NCBI GenBank assembly: GCA_964532735.1
Contig: CAZHKK010000011.1
Coordinates: forward strand, 1 to 32,620
Direction of reading: 5' to 3'
From: JAJXYN01 sp964532735
Lineage (GTDB): Bacteria > Patescibacteriota > Patescibacteriia > JAGPKW01
DNA length: 32,620 nucleotides
Shown: positions 15,176 to 22,720 of the stretch, piece by piece
Numbering within the stretch: the first letter of the stretch is position 1
How the letters are laid out: each line of letters opens with the position of its first letter
The notes under the pieces: model-generated
The model's input: only the letters and a program-made list of their open reading frames with translations
What the model was told of the DNA's origin: nothing
Databases searched by the model: none
Program-made: the position numbers and the translations under genes

Positions 15176-15565
15176 ATGATCAAAAAAAGGATTTTTTATA
15201 TTTTTATGTTTGTTTTTTGGATGGCTGTTATTTTTTTCTTTTCTTCAATTCCTGGATTAAAATCTGAATTACCATCTAAATATGATTTTATTTTTAGAAA
15301 AATTGCTCATTTTACTGAATATTTTGTTCTTATGTTTTTTGCTTTAAGAATATTTTCTCATGAAGAGTTAAAGGGTAAAAAATTTGATCATAAGATTTTA
15401 TTTTGTTTTATAATTGTTTTTTTGTATGCTGTAAGTGATGAATTTCACCAATCGTTTGTTTTAAGTAGGCATTTTGCAATAAAAGATATTTTGCTTGATT
15501 TTTCTGGAGGAATTTCTTGTTATTTATCGCTTAGATTTTTGGATAAAAAGATTTCTTTAAAATAG
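15176..15565 (+). CDS. VanZ-like family membrane protein
   Basis: A 129-residue integral membrane protein with about four helices and the VanZ-like signatures RKIAHFTEYFVLMFFALR (about 43-60) and DEFHQSFVLSRHFAIKDILLDFSGG (about 85-109). The founding VanZ gives low-level teicoplanin resistance, but most homologues have no known role. Only the family can be asserted here. It sits 16 bases after ftsX, so it is likely in the same operon. Its last codons form the left arm of a terminator. Confidence 0.88.
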   Translation: MIKKRIFYIFMFVFWMAVIFFFSSIPGLKSELPSKYDFIFRKIAHFTEYFVLMFFALRIFSHEELKGKKFDHKILFCFIIVFLYAVSDEFHQSFVLSRHFAIKDILLDFSGGISCYLSLRFLDKKISLK

Positions 15566-15580
15566 AAATCTTTTTATTTT
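15545..15580 (+). terminator. Terminator of the ftsE-ftsX-vanZ-like operon
   Basis: Twelve-base-pair stem AAAAAGATTTCT (15545-15556) with AGAAATCTTTTT (15564-15575), followed by a T-rich tail. The left arm lies inside the coding sequence. Confidence 0.8.
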
Positions 15581-15626
15581 ATTATTTTTATGATAATGTT
15601 TTAATGTTTATAAATAATATAAGATT

Positions 15627-16646
15627 ATGAAAGCTGTTATATTATGTGGTGGTTCTGGAACTCGTCTTTGGCCACTTAGTCGTAAAAATTATCCTAAACA
15701 ATTTTTAAATTTAATTGGTGATTATTCTTTATTACAGGATACTTTTTTGCGTACTAAAAAAAATATTTCTTCCGATGATATTTTTATTATAGGTAATGAG
15801 AGTAATTTTTTAAATATTTTTGATCAAATTAAGAATATAGATAAAAATTATAATAAAGAAAATATTTTAATTGAACCTATTAGTTTAAATACTGCTCCAG
15901 CTATTGCTTTTGCTATGAAATATTTTATTGATAAATTAAATATTGATAAAAATGAAAAGATATTAATATTGCCATCAGATCATTATGTTTCTAATTTTGA
16001 TAAGTATAATTATTTATTAAATAATGTTTTAAACTATAATTCTAATAATATAATTACCATAGGTGTTAAACCTGATAAACCTGATGTGGGTTATGGTTAT
16101 ATTAGAAAAGGAGAGTTTGTTGATGGTTTTTTTAGAGTTTTAGAATTTAAAGAGAAACCAAATTTAAAAACTGCTGAAGAATATTTTAATTCCGGTGAAT
16201 ATTTTTGGAATTCTGGTATATATATTTTTACTGTTGATATATTTTTAGAAGAATTAAATAAATACTGTAAAAGCATTTATAATTTAATGGATAAAAGTTA
16301 TGAAGATTTCTTATTTTATTTTAATACTTTACCAAATTTATCTGTAGATTATGCGATATCTGAAAAATCAGATAATATACTTGTTGCTGTTGGTGATTTT
16401 GGTTGGAATGATGTGGGTTCTTTTGATAGATTGTCTGATGTTATTGGGTCTAATCAAATTAGTATTGACTCTAATAATATTTTTTCTTATAGTAAAAATA
16501 ATAAAATTATCGTTGCTTTGGGTGTTGATGACTTAAATATTATTGAAAATGATGGTATTATTTTAGTGTCTAAGAAGGGTGATAATGATAATATGAAAAA
16601 ACTTTCTGAATATTTAAAAAATAATGATTTAAAAGAATTACTTTAA
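15627..16646 (+). CDS. manC: Mannose-1-phosphate guanylyltransferase (ManC/GMP type)
   Basis: This nucleotidyltransferase joins GTP and a hexose-1-phosphate, normally mannose-1-P, to give GDP-mannose for surface polysaccharides. The 339 residues cover the catalytic domain: GGSGTRLWPLSRKNYPKQFL at 8-27 (nucleotide-binding loop and Lys), ILPSDHYV, GYGYIRKGE, EFKEKPN, and FWNSGIYIFTVDIFLEE, with VGDFGWNDVGSFDRL near the end. The C-terminal cupin/phosphomannose isomerase domain of long ManC proteins is absent, so it is the short single-function form. Specificity for mannose is inferred from the family. The gene precedes murG by 32 bases and probably shares its transcript. Confidence 0.85.
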   Translation: MKAVILCGGSGTRLWPLSRKNYPKQFLNLIGDYSLLQDTFLRTKKNISSDDIFIIGNESNFLNIFDQIKNIDKNYNKENILIEPISLNTAPAIAFAMKYFIDKLNIDKNEKILILPSDHYVSNFDKYNYLLNNVLNYNSNNIITIGVKPDKPDVGYGYIRKGEFVDGFFRVLEFKEKPNLKTAEEYFNSGEYFWNSGIYIFTVDIFLEELNKYCKSIYNLMDKSYEDFLFYFNTLPNLSVDYAISEKSDNILVAVGDFGWNDVGSFDRLSDVIGSNQISIDSNNIFSYSKNNKIIVALGVDDLNIIENDGIILVSKKGDNDNMKKLSEYLKNNDLKELL

Positions 16647-16678
16647 TTGTTTTAATTAATTAAAATTAATTTAATTAT

Positions 16679-17758
16679 ATGGAAAATAATAATAATAAAA
16701 TATTTTTTTCTGGTGGTGGTACTTTAGGATCTGTTATGCCTTTGTTGGGTTTATATGAAGATTTGAATAATAAATATCCAAATTATGAATATTGTTGGGT
16801 TGGTACAAAAAATGGCCCAGAGAAGAATGTTGTTTTAAAATATAATATTAAATTTTTTGGGATAAATTCTGGTAAATTTAGAAGATATTTTGATTTAAGA
16901 AATTTTTTAGATATTTTTAATATTATAATTGCATTCTTTCAATGTTATAAATTAATTAAAAAAAATAAACCAAAACTTATTTTGAGTGCTGGAGGTTTTG
17001 TTTGTGTTCCTCTTTGTTTTGTTGCAAAAATTTTAAAAATTCCATTTTTTGTTCATCAACAAGATTATGAAGTTGGTCTTGCTAATAGAATTATGGCTAG
17101 ATTTGCGAATGTTGTTACTGTTGTTTTAGATAAATCTTTAAAAGATTATTCTTCTATAAAAACAAATAAAATTATTAAAACTGGTAATTTAATTAAAAAA
17201 TCTATTTTTGAATTTGACAAAAATGAAGCAAGGAGATTTTTTAATATAACATCAGACAAAAAAATTCTTCTTGTGACTGGAGGTGGAACTGGTGCAGAGT
17301 TTATTAATGGCTTAGTATTAAACAATTTAGAAAAAATATTAGAAAAATATGAAGTTATTCATTTGGTAGGAAGTGGTAAGGGTTTAGATATTAAATCTAA
17401 GGGTGATGTTATGCATTATCATGTTTATGAGTTTTTAACAACAGAAATGAAAATGGCTCTTAATTTAGCGGATGTTATTGTTTCTCGTGCTGGTTTTTCT
17501 GCTCTTACGGAAATATGCGCATTAAAAAAACCATTAATATTAATACCTCTGCCAGGACATCAAGATTTAAATGCTAAATTATTTGAGAATAGAGCATTTG
17601 TTCATTATCAAAATTTTTTAGAAAATGAAAATTTTTTAAATGATTTAAATAAACTTGCAGAAAATGAAGAACTAAGAGAGATAGTAGGTAATGAAGTTGG
17701 TCGTGTTATAGATGTTGGAAACGATATTTATATGAGATTAGTAGAAGAATATCTTTGA
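16679..17758 (+). CDS. murG: UDP-GlcNAc:undecaprenyl-PP-MurNAc-pentapeptide GlcNAc transferase (MurG)
   Basis: MurG adds GlcNAc to lipid I to make lipid II, the last cytoplasmic step of peptidoglycan synthesis. The 359-residue length is normal. The N-terminal Rossmann half has SGGGTLGSVMPLLGLYEDL (10-28), LSAGGFVCVPLCFVAK and VHQQDYEVGLANRIMA. The C-terminal half has TGGGTGAEFIN and the sugar-nucleotide site SRAGFSALTEICALKKPLILIPLPGHQDLNAKLFE. The HQQD motif replaces the HEQN of most MurG proteins; I recall this variant from Parcubacteria. The gene ends in TGA, the only TGA stop among the genes here, and tRNA-Thr begins 14 bases later. Confidence 0.9.
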   Translation: MENNNNKIFFSGGGTLGSVMPLLGLYEDLNNKYPNYEYCWVGTKNGPEKNVVLKYNIKFFGINSGKFRRYFDLRNFLDIFNIIIAFFQCYKLIKKNKPKLILSAGGFVCVPLCFVAKILKIPFFVHQQDYEVGLANRIMARFANVVTVVLDKSLKDYSSIKTNKIIKTGNLIKKSIFEFDKNEARRFFNITSDKKILLVTGGGTGAEFINGLVLNNLEKILEKYEVIHLVGSGKGLDIKSKGDVMHYHVYEFLTTEMKMALNLADVIVSRAGFSALTEICALKKPLILIPLPGHQDLNAKLFENRAFVHYQNFLENENFLNDLNKLAENEELREIVGNEVGRVIDVGNDIYMRLVEEYL

Positions 17759-17772
17759 TGTTTTTAATTTTT

Positions 17773-17848
17773 GCCACAATAGCTCAGTTGGTAGAGTGTT
17801 TCCATGGTAAGGAAAAGGTCATCGGTTCAATTCCGATTTGTGGCTCCA
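17773..17848 (+). tRNA. tRNA-Thr (anticodon GGU)
   Basis: Cloverleaf with acceptor GCCACAA/TTGTGGC, anticodon stem TTTCC/GGAAA, loop ATGGTAA (anticodon GGT), T arm ATCGG TTCAATT CCGAT, and 3' CCA encoded. It lies directly behind murG and may be processed from the same transcript. Confidence 0.96.
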
Positions 17849-17920
17849 TTTTTTAATTTTGTTTATTTTTAATTTTTATGGTATTCTTTTTTAAGAAAAT
17901 TTAATTATTGGAGGTTTATT

Positions 17921-18538
17921 ATGGACAATAGTTTTTTTATTATGGATGGTTTTAGTATATTTAATCGTGGTAATGATTATTTTTTAGATATTAATAATAA
18001 AAAGGGTTGTGTTAACTTAAAAATAGAAAAAAATATTTTTATTAAATTTAGAGATAATTTAAATAAACCAACTTCTTTTGAAATAGAAAAAAAGTTTTTA
18101 CTTAAAAATATTCCAGATTTGAATCTTTCTATTGCTAATCATGATATTGAACAATTTTATTTACTTAATGATAGTGTAAGTAAGTCTAGTGTGAGAATAA
18201 GAAAATATGATGATATTTTTTTGTTTACTTTTAAAAAGGGTTCTGGATTATCAAGAGTTGAGATAGAATTTAAAATATTAAAAGAAGATTTTTTGAATTT
18301 TGATAAAATTAAAATTTCAAAAAATACAATCAAAAAAACTCGTTTTGAATTTAATATTGATTCTGGACTTGTTGCTGAGGTGGATTTTTTTTCTGGGAAA
18401 TTTAAAGATAATATTTTGTGCGAAGTAGAATTTTTAACAGAAGAGGACGCAAATAATTTTATTCCACCAAATTGGTTTGGAAAAGATGTTTCTAATGATA
18501 AAAAATATGGAAACATATTTATGGCTTTTTATCTTTAG
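17921..18538 (+). CDS. CYTH-domain protein (putative triphosphate-binding enzyme)
   Basis: CYTH proteins bind triphosphates in a beta tunnel (class IV adenylate cyclases, thiamine and inorganic triphosphatases). The hallmark ExExK is seen as E54-I-E56-K-K58 in FEIEKKFLL. Later come the basic strand VRIRKYDDIFLFTFKKG, RVEIEFKI, a Lys-rich helix, VAEVDFF and the acidic CEVEFLTEEDA. About 50 residues precede the motif and are unassigned. The substrate cannot be read; an inorganic or nucleoside triphosphatase is more likely than a cyclase. ATG 17921 has GGAGG 7 bases upstream, unusual for this window, and it has its own terminator. Confidence 0.85.
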   Translation: MDNSFFIMDGFSIFNRGNDYFLDINNKKGCVNLKIEKNIFIKFRDNLNKPTSFEIEKKFLLKNIPDLNLSIANHDIEQFYLLNDSVSKSSVRIRKYDDIFLFTFKKGSGLSRVEIEFKILKEDFLNFDKIKISKNTIKKTRFEFNIDSGLVAEVDFFSGKFKDNILCEVEFLTEEDANNFIPPNWFGKDVSNDKKYGNIFMAFYL

Positions 18539-18542
18539 TTTT

Positions 18543-18575
18543 ATCCGTTACTTTATTGTAACGGATTTTTATTTT
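18543..18575 (+). terminator. Terminator of the CYTH gene
   Basis: Stem ATCCGTTAC (18543-18551) with GTAACGGAT (18558-18566), a 6-base loop and a T-run. Confidence 0.88.
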
Positions 18576-18667
18576 ATAATTCTATTTTATTATAGTTATT
18601 AACACTTTTTATAAAAATAAATTTATGATAATATATTAATATTAATAAAAAGGTTAACAATTTAAAT

Positions 18668-19486
18668 ATGTATAATAAAAACAAAGATAAGCAATCTGCT
18701 GCTGTTTTTTCTCCAGTAGACAAGATTGTTGGTGTTCTTGTTTTGTCTGATATTTTAATAACTGGTAGCTTTGGTCTTATTGCACCATTATTTGCTATAT
18801 TTATCAGTCAAAATATTATAGGAGCTAGTTTAGAAGTTATAGCTATATTTACAGCTATTTATCTTTTGACAAAATCTTTATTTCAAATGGTAACAACCGA
18901 GTTGATACAAAAGATAAAAGGAGAAAAAGATGAATTTTATTTTGATTTTATTGGTGCTTTTGCTGCTGCTATGGTTTATTTGATATTTCCATTAATAAAC
19001 ACTATACCAGAACTTTATGTTGCTGCTTTTATATTAGGTATATCAGCTGCTCTTACTTATCCTTCTTGGTCAGCTTTATTTAATAATCATATTAAAAATA
19101 ATAAAGTTTGGGGCATGTATTATATAATTTTAGATTGTATTCTTGCTCTTGCTGCTATAATCGGAGCTATGATTGCTGTTAATTTAGGTTTTGATTATTT
19201 ATTCTTGATTATTGGTTCTTTGGGTGTTGTAGGTTCTTTTATATTATTGATAGTAAAAAAAGATATATTTGGAAAAAATAAATATAAAAAGATTGTTTCA
19301 AATAATTTTGAAGAGAGAGACATGATAGAAGAAAAAATATTGTCCGTAGCGAAAAACAGTAATAAAAAGTCAACAAAAAAGAAAGTGTCTTCAAAAGCTA
19401 CATCTAAAAAAACCACTACTACAGTTAAAAAAGTTGGAACAACCAAAAAGGCAAGTTCTAAAAGTAAAAAGACTCCAAAAAAATAA
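18668..19486 (+). CDS. Half-length MFS-like membrane protein with a lysine-rich tail
   Basis: This 272-residue protein has about six hydrophobic helices (about residues 20-200) with MFS character: GSFGLIAPLFAIFISQNIIGAS, a charged loop after helix 2, and FILGISAALTYPSWSALFNNHI. This is roughly half a 12-helix major facilitator. It is followed by about 45 residues made almost entirely of Lys, Ser and Thr (for example KKSTKKKVSSKATSKK), a histone-H1-like low-complexity tail that should face the cytoplasm. There is no frameshift or broken second half downstream: a terminator follows the stop, so the short form seems intended. Substrate unknown. Similar short MFS-like proteins occur in Patescibacteria as far as I recall. 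Confidence 0.75.
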   Translation: MYNKNKDKQSAAVFSPVDKIVGVLVLSDILITGSFGLIAPLFAIFISQNIIGASLEVIAIFTAIYLLTKSLFQMVTTELIQKIKGEKDEFYFDFIGAFAAAMVYLIFPLINTIPELYVAAFILGISAALTYPSWSALFNNHIKNNKVWGMYYIILDCILALAAIIGAMIAVNLGFDYLFLIIGSLGVVGSFILLIVKKDIFGKNKYKKIVSNNFEERDMIEEKILSVAKNSNKKSTKKKVSSKATSKKTTTTVKKVGTTKKASSKSKKTPKK

Positions 19487-19489
19487 TAA

Positions 19490-19530
19490 AACAAAAAAGA
19501 GAGATTTTAATCTTTCTTTTTTTGTTTTAT
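19490..19530 (+). terminator. Terminator after the MFS-like gene
   Basis: A long AT-rich stem (AAAACAAAAAAGAGAGATT with AATCTTTCTTTTTTTGTTTT) and a minimal loop, imperfect by one bulge and one mismatch, ending in a T-rich stretch. Confidence 0.7.
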
Positions 19531-19550
19531 TTTGTTATTATTATTATTAA

Positions 19551-19625
19551 GCATCCATAGTTCAACGGATAGAACACAAGATTGCGGATCTTGTGATAGA
19601 GGTTCGATTCCTCTTGGATGTACCA
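19551..19625 (+). tRNA. tRNA-Arg (anticodon GCG)
   Basis: Cloverleaf with acceptor GCATCCA/TGGATGT (G-U closing pair), anticodon stem CAAGA/TCTTG, loop TTGCGGA (anticodon GCG), T arm AGAGG TTCGATT CCTCT, and 3' ACCA encoded. Most bacteria use A34 (ACG, deaminated to inosine) for CGN codons; G34 is unusual. Confidence 0.93.
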
Positions 19626-19655
19626 ATTTTTTAATTAATTATTAAACACAAAAAA

Positions 19656-19781
19656 ATGGATGATGATAAAATGTATAAAATATATATTTTTTTAATTGTG
19701 TTTTTGTATACTCTAGTTGTTGTTGGAGTAACGTTTTTGCTTAGCAAATATGTATTTTTAAAAACAATTTGTTCTAATTAA
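19656..19781 (+). CDS. Possible 41-residue single-pass membrane peptide
   Basis: ATG at 19656 to TAA 19779-19781 encodes a small protein with an acidic start (MDDDKMYK) and one hydrophobic helix (IYIFLIVFLYTLVVVGVTFLL, residues 9-29), then a short basic tail. The leader is A-rich without a Shine-Dalgarno site, like most core genes here. It fills most of the space between tRNA-Arg and secA. It is too short for SecE and matches no family I know, but its clean TM-plus-charge design argues for a real gene. Confidence 0.45.
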   Translation: MDDDKMYKIYIFLIVFLYTLVVVGVTFLLSKYVFLKTICSN

Positions 19782-19887
19782 TTTATTGCTATTTTTTTAA
19801 TAAATTGATATTATATATTTACATTATAAGTGCAAATAAGTATTTGTTTGCATAGTTTGTATTTTAATAAAATTGATTAAAAAAGAT

Positions 19888-22638
19888 ATGTCTATATTGA
19901 AGTTTATTTTTGGGGATCCAAATAAAAAAATAATTGATAAAATTCAACCTATAATTAAAAATATAAATGAATTAGAACAAAAATATTCTAAAATGTCTGA
20001 TGATGAATTAAAAAATCAGACGAATATTTTTAAAGAAAAGATACAGTCTTCTGATAATAAAGATAAAGTTTTGGACGAAATATTACCAGATGCTTTTGCT
20101 CTTGTGCGTGAAGCTAGCGTTAGAATACTTGGAATGAGACATTTTGATGTTCAGTTAATTGCTGGATATTTTTTACATAAAGGATATGTATCTGAAATGA
20201 GAACAGGTGAAGGAAAGACCTTGGTTGCAACTTTGCCGGCTTATTTAAATTCTTTAACAGGTAAAGGAGTTCATGTTATAACCGTAAACGATTATCTTGC
20301 AAAAAGAGATTCAGAATGGATGGGTAAAATTTATTCTTTTTTGGGTGTTTCAACTGCTTTTATAGGACACATGACTAGTTTAAAATTAACCAATATTGTT
20401 GATGATTCTGGAAAAAATAATTTAGATTTTATTTCTGTTTCTAGAAAAGAAGCATATTCTTGCGATATTGTTTATGGAACAAATAATGAATTTGGTTTTG
20501 ATTATTTAAGAGATAATATGGTTATTGATAAAGAATCAAAAACTCAAAAATTTTTAAATTATGCTATTGTTGATGAAGTAGATAGTATTTTAATAGATGA
20601 AGCTAGAACTCCTCTTATTATATCTTCTGAAGCTGCTCAATCTGCTCAAATGTATTATAATTTTGCTCAAATAGTTTCTAAATTAGATGAAAAATCTGAT
20701 TATATAATAGATGAGAAATTAAAATCAGCAACTTTAACAGATGTTGGTTTAAAAAAAGTTGAGTCTACTTTAGGTGTTTCAAATATATACACAAATGATG
20801 GAATTGCTATGGTTCATCATTTAGAAGAAGCTTTAAAAGCTAGAGCTTTGTTTTTAAAAGATAGAGATTATGTTGTAAAAGATGGGGAAATTATAATAGT
20901 TGATGAGTTTACTGGAAGAATGATGCCAGGAAGAAGATATAGTGAAGGATTGCATCAAGCAATAGAAGCTAAAGAAAATGTTAATATAAAAAACGAAAGC
21001 ATGACTCTCGCTACTATTACTTTACAAAATTATTTTAGAATATATAAAAAATTATCAGGTATGACAGGAACTGCAGTTACTGAAGCTGAAGAATTTGGGA
21101 AAATATATAATTTAGAAGTTGTTGTAATTCCAACAAATAAACCAAACATAAGAAAAGATTTGAATGATAAAATATATAAAAATGAACATGGAAAATTTTT
21201 AGCCGTTGTTGAAGAAATAAAAAAAAGAAATGAAATTGGGCAACCTGTTCTTGTTGGTACTGTTTCCATAGAAAAGAATGAAATTTTAAGTAATATGTTA
21301 GAAAAAGCAGGAATACAACATAATGTTTTAAATGCAAAGAATCACGAAAGAGAAGCTGAAATAATATCGCAAGCTGGTAAATTTAAGGCTGTTACTATTG
21401 CTACAAATATGGCTGGTCGTGGTGTTGATATTAAACTTGGAGGAACAGAAGCTAGTGAAGATGAAATAAATAAAATAAAAGAATTAGGTGGTCTTTGTGT
21501 TATTGGAACAGAAAGACATGAATCAAGAAGAATAGATAATCAATTAAGAGGACGTACTGGTCGTCAAGGTGATCCAGGGTCAACTCAATTTTTTATATCT
21601 TTAGAGGATGATTTGATGAGAATATTTGGTTCTGAAAGAATAAAGATGATGATGGAGGGAATGGGTATCCCTGATGATATGCCAATAGAAAATGGTATGA
21701 TATCAAAATCTATAGAATCTGCACAAAAAAGAGTAGAAGGGCATAATTTTGACATAAGAAAACATCTTGTTGAGTATGATGATGTTATAAATAATCATAG
21801 AAATATTATTTATAAAAAAAGAGACGAAATATTAGAAAATGCTGATAAATCTAAAGAAACGGTTCTAAACTTTATAAATGAAGAAATATCTAAGATTGTA
21901 AGTGTTCATACAACAGAAGAGGATTATAAAAAATGGGATTTAGATTTAATTTCCCAATCTATTAATTCAATGTTTGTTTCTAATGTTGATATAAAAAATG
22001 AAATAGAAAGTATATCAAAAGAAGAAAATATTATTCTTGAAATTAAAAAGAAAAATTTAATAAATAAAATATATAGTTTAGCAGAAACTGTTTATTCTGA
22101 TTTAGAAAATCAATTTACTTCAGATATTTTAAGACAAATAGAGAAACAGATACTTTTAAAAATTATAGATAATCTTTGGATTTCTCATTTAGATACAATA
22201 AGTGATCTTAGAATGAGTGTTGGTCTTCGTGGTTATGGACAAAGAGATCCACTTGTAGAATATAAAAGAGATGCTTTTGATATGTTTACTAACTTAATTA
22301 ATGACATAAAATCTCAAGTTGCTTATTCTATATTTAAGATTAAATTAATAACAAATATTAATAATTCTCAAGATCAAGAAAATTCTTTATTTAATAAAAA
22401 TTTAGAAGAATTTGGAGCAGATGAATCTAATCAATTTTCTAATATAGAAAAAGAATCAAAAATTAAAGAAAATGATTTAAAAAATTTTTTAGGTTCTAAT
22501 GATGAAGTTAGAAAAAAAATGGACAGAGAAGTTTCAAAAAATGATTTTGTTGATTTTGGTGGTTCAAAAATAGGAAGAAATGATTTGTGCCCTTGTGGTT
22601 CTGGAAAAAAATATAAAAAATGTTGTGGAAAAGAATAG
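19888..22638 (+). CDS. secA: Preprotein translocase ATPase SecA
   Basis: SecA drives unfolded proteins through SecYEG by ATP hydrolysis at the membrane. From ATG 19888 the protein is 916 residues, full length. It has Walker A RTGEGKT (105-111), VDEVDSILIDEARTPLIIS (DEAD-type box), the pre-protein crosslinking region with TGTAVTEAEEF, ATNMAGRGVDIKLGG, the Arg-finger motif RIDNQLRGRTGRQGDPGST, the helical scaffold, and a C-terminal zinc motif CPCGSGKKYKKCCG. A TTG at 19873 would add five residues, but the usual SecA start (SILKFIFGDPN) matches the ATG. There is no Shine-Dalgarno site. An imperfect palindrome (TGCAAA...TTTGCA, about 19830-19853) lies upstream and might be regulatory. Confidence 0.98.
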   Translation: MSILKFIFGDPNKKIIDKIQPIIKNINELEQKYSKMSDDELKNQTNIFKEKIQSSDNKDKVLDEILPDAFALVREASVRILGMRHFDVQLIAGYFLHKGYVSEMRTGEGKTLVATLPAYLNSLTGKGVHVITVNDYLAKRDSEWMGKIYSFLGVSTAFIGHMTSLKLTNIVDDSGKNNLDFISVSRKEAYSCDIVYGTNNEFGFDYLRDNMVIDKESKTQKFLNYAIVDEVDSILIDEARTPLIISSEAAQSAQMYYNFAQIVSKLDEKSDYIIDEKLKSATLTDVGLKKVESTLGVSNIYTNDGIAMVHHLEEALKARALFLKDRDYVVKDGEIIIVDEFTGRMMPGRRYSEGLHQAIEAKENVNIKNESMTLATITLQNYFRIYKKLSGMTGTAVTEAEEFGKIYNLEVVVIPTNKPNIRKDLNDKIYKNEHGKFLAVVEEIKKRNEIGQPVLVGTVSIEKNEILSNMLEKAGIQHNVLNAKNHEREAEIISQAGKFKAVTIATNMAGRGVDIKLGGTEASEDEINKIKELGGLCVIGTERHESRRIDNQLRGRTGRQGDPGSTQFFISLEDDLMRIFGSERIKMMMEGMGIPDDMPIENGMISKSIESAQKRVEGHNFDIRKHLVEYDDVINNHRNIIYKKRDEILENADKSKETVLNFINEEISKIVSVHTTEEDYKKWDLDLISQSINSMFVSNVDIKNEIESISKEENIILEIKKKNLINKIYSLAETVYSDLENQFTSDILRQIEKQILLKIIDNLWISHLDTISDLRMSVGLRGYGQRDPLVEYKRDAFDMFTNLINDIKSQVAYSIFKIKLITNINNSQDQENSLFNKNLEEFGADESNQFSNIEKESKIKENDLKNFLGSNDEVRKKMDREVSKNDFVDFGGSKIGRNDLCPCGSGKKYKKCCGKE

Positions 22639-22646
22639 AAAATAAA

Positions 22647-22676
22647 TAAAAAACTAGGTTGTTCCTAGTTTTTTAT
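22647..22676 (+). terminator. Terminator of secA
   Basis: Stem AAACTAGG (22651-22658) with CCTAGTTT (22664-22671), extended by A-T pairs, loop TTGTT, and a T-run. Confidence 0.88.
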
Positions 22677-22688
22677 TTATTTTAATAA

Positions 22689-22697
22689 TGCTATAAT
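22689..22697 (+). promoter_or_regulatory. Extended -10 promoter of the GGDEF gene
   Basis: TGCTATAAT ends 23 bases before the start codon. No convincing -35 is seen because the region overlaps the secA terminator. Confidence 0.65.
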
Positions 22698-22720
22698 TAT
22701 TTGATATTAATGAAATTATT

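Noticed and set aside
16679..17758. UGA recoding (Gly or Trp), suggested because only murG ends in TGA and a TAA follows two codons later
   Set aside because: Long genes such as secA, uvrB and rnj have no in-frame TGA, and the only tRNA-Trp has anticodon CCA. A recoded UGA would be frequent in such an AT-rich genome.
18668..19486. MFS-like gene as a truncated pseudogene
   Set aside because: The frame is intact, the tail is specific and a terminator follows directly. No remnant of helices 7-12 is found in any frame downstream.
19195..19494. Minus-strand ORF of 99 codons, and similar long ORFs opposite uvrB, rnj, dnaB and dnaX
   Set aside because: They are opposite-strand shadows of strong genes, with low-complexity Phe/Leu/Ser composition and no start signals.
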